Shown here: one piece after another, positions 42,851 through 43,175 of the stretch | Layout: each line of letters begins with the position of its first letter | Position numbering within the stretch: position 1 is the first letter of the stretch | Source: Caldilineaceae bacterium | Lineage (GTDB): Bacteria > Chloroflexota > Anaerolineae > Caldilineales > Caldilineaceae | Direction: 5' to 3' | Assembly: GCA_019637695.1 (NCBI GenBank) | Contig: JAHBVG010000054.1 | Coordinates: forward strand, 1 to 43,175 | Length of the DNA: 43,175 nt | Notes under the pieces: generated by a model | Told to the model about the DNA's origin: nothing | The model's input: only the letters and a program-made list of their open reading frames with translations | Database searches by the model: none | Made by a program: the position numbers and the translations under genes

Positions 42851-43146
42851 GGGGCACTGGGATCAACCCGTTCGCGGTAAAGCTCCTCGCGGATGCGCGG
42901 CAGATCCTGGAGCAGGTCGGCCAGGGAAAGACCTTGCTCTTGCATGAGATCCGTAAATTGATCGGTCAACTCAGGTCCCTTTAACTGTTTGGAGGACAAA
43001 AGCAGAGCATCCCCAATTTGCACGACCATTAACAGATCACCCTCGTCAATATTCAAGGCCGCCCGTACCTTTTGTGGGAGAGTGACCTGACCTCGCTGCC
43101 GCACCTGCACGATGAACTTCCTTGTTTCAATTGACGTATCAACCAT
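42847..43146 (-). CDS. AbrB/SpoVT-family antitoxin
   Basis: A 99-residue protein. An AbrB-type DNA-binding fold spans residues ~10-55 (VRQRGQVTLPQKVRAALNI, DEGDLLMVV), followed by a helical C-terminal part (ADLLQDLPRIREELYRERV) that probably wraps the toxin. ATG 43146 is used; an in-frame TTG two codons upstream is less likely. Expected to neutralise the PIN toxin and repress their promoter, which lies beyond the window edge. Confidence 0.88.
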   Translation of the reverse strand: MVDTSIETRKFIVQVRQRGQVTLPQKVRAALNIDEGDLLMVVQIGDALLLSSKQLKGPELTDQFTDLMQEQGLSLADLLQDLPRIREELYRERVDPSAP

Positions 43147-43175
43147 CTTCAATCTCTCTACTGAAATTCAGAAAA

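Overview
The window looks like a bacterial chromosome segment, moderately GC-rich, with short intergenic gaps and many start/stop overlaps. Gene content fits the phylum Chloroflexota best: a very large SARP/BTAD-AAA regulator, STAND ATPases, LUD-type lactate oxidation, tandem eukaryote-type phosphofructokinase, and intergenic palindromes built from 7-bp units. That placement is inference; no rRNA or tRNA gene was seen.

Layout. 1-3.6 kb: a secreted subtilase cut by the left edge, a peroxiredoxin and three small membrane proteins. 3.7-8.4 kb: murJ, trxB, rsmE and an orphan NarL-type response regulator, all on the minus strand. 8.7-24.3 kb: a long minus-strand glycerol/dihydroxyacetone block reading regulator > dhaK > dhaL > glpK > dhaM > HPr > enzyme I > glpA > glpB > glpC > panE. 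Glycerol can be phosphorylated by GlpK and oxidised by GlpABC. Dihydroxyacetone can be phosphorylated by DhaKL using phosphate passed from PEP through enzyme I, HPr and DhaM. No sugar permease (EIIBC) is present, so the PTS here looks devoted to DhaK/L. 24.7-31.2 kb: ssb, then on the plus strand an M24 peptidase, lutA-lutB-lutC and a Gfo/Idh/MocA oxidoreductase. 31.3-33.3 kb: a metallo-beta-lactamase-fold protein and a membrane-anchored repeat protein, stop codon abutting start codon. 33.6-37.9 kb: a 752-residue tandem ATP-type phosphofructokinase, a second phosphofructokinase with PPi-type residues, and an SPOUT RNA methyltransferase. 37.9-43.2 kb: a minus-strand defence-like cluster of AbrB antitoxin, PIN toxin, DNA methyltransferase, a probable restriction endonuclease broken by one in-frame TGA, and a STAND ATPase.

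Two kinds of non-coding structure stand out. First, a ~130-bp transposon-like repeat (three copies) has short terminal inverted repeats, and two copies carry perfect 9-bp target duplications. Its central ~35-bp loop, bounded by 16-bp inverted repeats, is flipped in one copy relative to the flanks. Second, about ten intergenic regions carry runs of 7-bp units, often arranged as a palindrome with the complementary units on the other side of a short loop, usually starting at or within the stop codon of the upstream gene. The unit sequence differs from site to site while the 7-bp period is kept.
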